A stretch of DNA of 8,637 nucleotides. Origin: CAZFCK01 sp964517355. GTDB lineage: Bacteria; Desulfobacterota; Desulfovibrionia; Desulfovibrionales; Desulfovibrionaceae. Location of the stretch: positions 1 to 8,637 of the forward strand of contig CAZFCK010000208.1 in assembly GCA_964517355.1 (NCBI GenBank), read 5' to 3'. The stretch's first letter is position 1. The number at the start of each line of letters is the position of its first letter. The position numbers and the translations under genes are program-made. A model generated the notes under the pieces. The model saw nothing but the letters and a program-made list of their open reading frames with translations, was not told the DNA's origin and searched no databases. Below are positions 6,288 through 8,637 of the stretch, one piece after another.

Positions 6288-7187
6288 TCACCCGCCACGC
6301 CTTCGGCCCTCGTCACGCCCCCGCGGCTCCTGGGCCTCGGAAAACCGAGGTGAAGGACCGTAAGGCACGATCGCGCACAGCGCAGCCGTCAGCACCGGCA
6401 ACAGGCTCTCGTCGCGATGATTGAAGCGCAGTTCCCATTCCTTGAGATGCAGCGGGAATTGCGAGGGCATCACGCCGCGCAGCATTTTCAGATATTGTTT
6501 GACGTAGATCCAAAACTTCATGCTATCCACAGGCAACCGCTTGTCATTGTGCGTGATGTACCCCGGCGTCCACAACGATGGACCGCAGCAGACCAGCGCG
6601 AGGTATTGCTGGTAGGGCGCGGTGTAGACCACCTGCCCAAGGCTGGCGGTTTTCAGGCGGAAATTGAGCTTGAAGTGCAGGATGTCTTCCGGCCCGAGCT
6701 CGGGAAGCACATCGCAAATGACGTGGCCGTTGATGTCCATGATTCCGAAAACCGGAGAATCCGCCGGGGGCGCTCCGCTCCTGGCCTGGCCGGGACCCGG
6801 CCAAATACCCAGGGAATAATACTCCCGCGCATCCATGGCCTGCGCGAGAATGGCGCGCCGCGCCAGATCGCTGGCTTTGAAGACGGTGGTTTGGGAAACC
6901 CCGAGTTGCGCGGCTATTTCCTGATTCGGCACGTAGAGTTCAAAAAATTTCAGAAACCACAGCCACTGCTGGCAGGTGAAGGCGCAACTGTTGATGAACC
7001 GCCGGCTGAAGTCGTGAAACGTGTACAAACAGCGCGTGCAACGGCGCCTGCCGCCGGTCAGCCTGTACAACTTCCGCTCCCGGCAGCGGGGGCAATAGCG
7101 CTGATGGTTCTTCCAACAAAAACCCAAAATAAATTTTCGTGAGGAAGTTTCGGAAGAAACCACGTTGGTAAAAGAAATTATGCTCAT
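6288..7187 (-). CDS. IS1595/ISXO2-like transposase homologue, probably catalytically dead
   Basis: The 299-residue frame is intact. It has a zinc ribbon (C32-x2-C35 and C50-x2-C53, then YTFHDFSRRFIN), a helix-turn-helix (about 85-115, NQEIAAQLGVSQTTVFKA), and an ISXO2-like core recognisable from VFGIMDINGHVICDVLP, VVYTAPYQQYLAL, LPVDSMKFWIYVKQYL and FPLHLKEWELRFNHR. IS1595-type enzymes normally have an E-D-E block near the start of the core, a Y-T-D strand and an Asn/Glu before the F-W helix. Here the first block is replaced by REYYSLGIWPG, the second Asp is A190, and the third position reads DSMKFW. The DNA-binding parts are kept. No terminal inverted repeats or target duplications were found. 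It may be a decayed transposase or a domesticated DNA-binding protein. GAAAGAG just upstream of the ATG is a fair ribosome site. Confidence 0.8.
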   Translation of the reverse strand: MSIISFTNVVSSETSSRKFILGFCWKNHQRYCPRCRERKLYRLTGGRRRCTRCLYTFHDFSRRFINSCAFTCQQWLWFLKFFELYVPNQEIAAQLGVSQTTVFKASDLARRAILAQAMDAREYYSLGIWPGPGQARSGAPPADSPVFGIMDINGHVICDVLPELGPEDILHFKLNFRLKTASLGQVVYTAPYQQYLALVCCGPSLWTPGYITHNDKRLPVDSMKFWIYVKQYLKMLRGVMPSQFPLHLKEWELRFNHRDESLLPVLTAALCAIVPYGPSPRFSEAQEPRGRDEGRRRGG

Positions 7188-7196
7188 TTTACTCTT

Positions 7197-7397
7197 TCAG
7201 CGCCGGTAAAAGACCAAGAAGAAGTATTTAAAATTTCCATCGAACACATTTGCGTATTCTATTGGTGTCTTTTTGAGGCGAATGTCCTCAAGTTCCTGAG
7301 AAGGCGGCCATTTCAGGGCATGAATCGCGGACAAGGCCTGTGAGGGGCATAATGATTCCAGATCGTGCCCCGCAAATCCTCGCTCTTCTCCGCACAA
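7197..7397 (-). CDS. Doubtful small ORF or gene remnant
   Basis: This 66-residue minus-strand frame begins with TTG and stops 9 nt before the transposase homologue, so it could be translated with it. Its second half (PPSQELEDIRLKK, then YANVFDGNFKYFFLVFYRR) has a plausible mix of charged and aromatic residues. I recognise no family, no good ribosome site is evident, and an in-frame fragment of a decayed gene is as likely. Confidence 0.15.
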   Translation of the reverse strand: MCGEERGFAGHDLESLCPSQALSAIHALKWPPSQELEDIRLKKTPIEYANVFDGNFKYFFLVFYRR

Positions 7398-7817
7398 GCG
7401 TTAAAGCGCGAATCCCCCTGCAGGATTGTGGAGCGCCCGCAACGCGACGGCATCGAGCTATACATAACATATATGCAACAAGTCACCAAGAGCGGCATCT
7501 GAAAAGCAATCAACATGCTTTTTTGACTGCACAACAATCACAATCGCGATAGTTGAGAATGATATTGCATGCAGTGTGTAATATTGAATCTGCATATAGA
7601 GAAAAATCAAAACCATTTATGCGCTAAATCCATACCTCCTCACGATATCTACGCTCTTTACTTGATGTAATGGCAAATGTCTTGTGCAAAATCGTTGAAA
7701 AGCCGATTCCGCTACATTTGTACAGTGCTCATTGCGGGTGTAGTTACGTATCAATCACAGACCATACAGCTCAATGGCGCCTCTTGGTTGGGGCGGAACC
7801 GGCAATGCGGACGACAT

Positions 7818-7843
7818 GCCCCTTCCGATACCGCTAAGGGGGC
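7818..7843 (+). promoter_or_regulatory. Hairpin pair in the ModE-like gene leader
   Basis: CCCCTT (7819-7824) pairs with AAGGGG (7836-7841), and an alternative stem ACCGC/GCGGT (7830-7834 with 7842-7846) uses the same bases. Two mutually exclusive stems about 145 nt before the start codon could be an attenuator or just GC-rich chance. No known riboswitch was recognised. Confidence 0.2.
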
Positions 7844-7990
7844 GGTGGGGCTTACTCTGGCAGGATTTACGGCCACGGGGCCCGGCAAGAGCCGCTCCCT
7901 TCGGCCCTGAGCTCCAAAGCGTTGCATGGGGCGCCGGAGAGCCGACACGTCAGGACCAGGGGCAAGGACGCTGCTGCAAGGAGGAATATC

Positions 7991-8455
7991 ATGACGAAGC
8001 GCACTGCGACCGTTCGCCTGCATGTCTGGCTGGAAACGGACGATGAGACCCTCTTGGGCTCCGGGCGCGCCATGCTGCTCGATCTCATCGAAGAACACGG
8101 CTCGCTGCGCAAGGCGGCGCGCTCTCTGGGAATGTCCTACCGCGGCGCATGGGGCAAAATCCACGCCTCGGAAGAAGCGCTGGGGGTCAAGCTGCTCGAC
8201 ACTGCCGGTTCGAAACGTGACGGTTGCCGCCTTTCCGAAGAAGGGCGCCAGATGCGCGACATGTTCCAAAAATGGTTCAATGCCGTGGAGCAGGCGGCCA
8301 TCCTCCAGGCGAAAGAGATATTTCCGTGGGCCATCTGCAGCTTCGAAGAGAGGCACGCGGCCCCGAAGATCGAGGCCGGACACGATACCCCGTTCTTTTC
8401 CGTGCGCCTGCATCCGGCTGAAGAGAAACGCGGGGGCGCCTTGAAGGCTGAATAG
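7991..8455 (+). CDS. ModE N-terminal-type winged-helix regulator, single domain
   Basis: The 154-residue protein matches the DNA-binding half of ModE: VRLHVWLETDDETLLGSGRAMLLDLIEEHGSLRKAARSLGMSYRGAWGKIHASEEALGVKLLD (about 8-70), the LysR-like helix-turn-helix with the G-S-x2-K-A-A-x3-G-M-S-Y-x2-A-W signature, then a wing (GSKRDGCRLSEEG) and a dimerising helix (about 82-108). Full ModE has about 260 residues, with paired molybdate-binding Mop domains at the C-terminus. Here only about 45 residues follow, with no Mop-like sequence, so direct molybdate sensing is unlikely. AAGGAGG at 7978-7984, 6 nt before the ATG, fixes the start. Short regulators of this type in sulfate reducers are often linked to molybdenum, tungsten or formate metabolism, but no such gene lies in the window. 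The target is unknown. Confidence 0.87.
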   Translation: MTKRTATVRLHVWLETDDETLLGSGRAMLLDLIEEHGSLRKAARSLGMSYRGAWGKIHASEEALGVKLLDTAGSKRDGCRLSEEGRQMRDMFQKWFNAVEQAAILQAKEIFPWAICSFEERHAAPKIEAGHDTPFFSVRLHPAEEKRGGALKAE

Positions 8456-8484
8456 CGTATTGTAATTGTGAGATCGCTTATGAT

Positions 8485-8528
8485 GGGGCTCCGCCCCAAA
8501 CCCCGCCAGGGGGGAACGCCCCCCCTGG
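8485..8528 (+). terminator. Tandem GC hairpins after the ModE-like gene
   Basis: GGGGC-TCC-GCCCC (8485-8497) is followed after AAACCCCG by a 9-bp stem CCAGGGGGG/CCCCCCTGG with a small loop (8506-8528). Placed 29 nt after the stop codon, they probably end or protect the transcript. There is no T-run. From memory, very similar tandem hairpins are widespread between genes in Desulfovibrio, which would make this a dispersed repeat; that cannot be verified here. Confidence 0.6.
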
Positions 8529-8582
8529 ACCCGCGAATATCGTGCTTAACCGTGTTGACATGCTTATAAGACGAGTTTCGGA

Positions 8583-8637
8583 CTAGCGCATTTACGCCTT
8601 GAAACAAGGCTCTCCCCTGAAACAATTTCCAATTGTT
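8583..8637 (+). repeat. Three-hairpin dispersed repeat, copy 2 (cut by window end)
   Basis: Starting from CTAG it has a GCGC/ACGC-type stem (8586-8597), GCCTTG-AAA-CAAGGC (8596-8610), then CCTGAAACAAT (8616-8626), a TTCCA loop and ATTGTT, where the window stops. Laid against the minus strand of 744-803 it matches at about 43 of 54 positions, with nearly all differences in loops or spacers. It is in inverted orientation to copy 1. The missing arm is predicted to read TCAGG just past the end. Confidence 0.8.

Larger units (their letters stand above)
7188..7990. other. AT-rich gap without a confident gene
   Basis: About 800 bases separate the transposase homologue from the ModE-like gene. From about 7190 to 7760 it is clearly more AT-rich than the genes around it; near 7760 composition returns to GC-rich. 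A minus-strand frame of 66 codons (7197-7397), starting with TTG and ending 9 nt before the transposase ATG, reads ALKWPPSQELEDIRLKK in its middle and is protein-like but unrecognised; it could be a gene remnant. Short palindromes (CATATATG, TGCATGCA, ATCGCGAT) occur between 7465 and 7580. This may be the scar of transferred DNA. Confidence 0.4.

Noticed and set aside
7560..7620. Direct repeats TATTG...TGCA as a possible CRISPR or iteron array
   Set aside because: Only two short imperfect units with irregular spacing; no array.
7751..8413. A 220-codon minus-strand frame opposite the ModE-like gene
   Set aside because: The plus-strand gene has a strong ribosome site and a clear winged-helix domain; the minus frame has no motif.

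Overview
The window looks like a chromosomal stretch from a sulfate-reducing deltaproteobacterium of the Desulfovibrio type. This rests on style, not on a marker gene: GC-rich coding DNA broken by AT-rich gaps, a sigma-54 two-component system, a single-domain ModE-like regulator, an AbrB-type membrane protein, and tandem G/C-run hairpins of a kind I associate with Desulfovibrio intergenic DNA. No rRNA, tRNA, CRISPR array or complete insertion sequence is visible.

Layout. 1-277: non-coding, with a truncated copy of a structured repeat, an AT-rich tract and a possible sigma-54 promoter. 278-586 (+): small secreted HdeA/HdeB-like protein. 587-1030: a gene-free gap packed with inverted repeats, including a perfect 50-bp palindrome (640-689), a three-hairpin element (744-803) and a long near-palindromic element with a UUCG-hairpin tail (837-973). 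1031-3835 (-): a two-gene operon, sensor histidine kinase then NtrC-type response regulator. 3836-4137: divergent promoter region. 4138-4905 (+): four-helix membrane protein of unknown function. 5062-6165 (+): AbrB-family duplicated membrane protein. 6166-6287: convergent gap with hairpins. 6288-7187 (-): IS1595/ISXO2-like transposase homologue that keeps its DNA-binding parts but seems to lack the catalytic acidic residues. 7188-7990: AT-rich gap without a confident gene. 7991-8455 (+): ModE N-terminal-type winged-helix regulator without a molybdate-binding domain, followed by tandem GC hairpins. 8583-8637: a second, inverted copy of the 744-803 element, cut by the window end.

How the genes may work together. 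The kinase and regulator form an envelope-sensing phosphorelay acting through sigma-54. The HdeA-like gene lies tail to tail with that operon and has a sequence with correct sigma-54 spacing upstream, so a ZraSR/ZraP-like arrangement (sigma-54 two-component system controlling a small periplasmic chaperone) is a reasonable but unproven idea. The other genes show no obvious shared pathway.

The most unusual content is non-coding: at least two families of structured repeats occur twice in under 9 kb, with stems conserved while loops vary. I did not find a clear new multi-gene system; the repeats and the apparently catalytically dead transposase homologue are the best leads.
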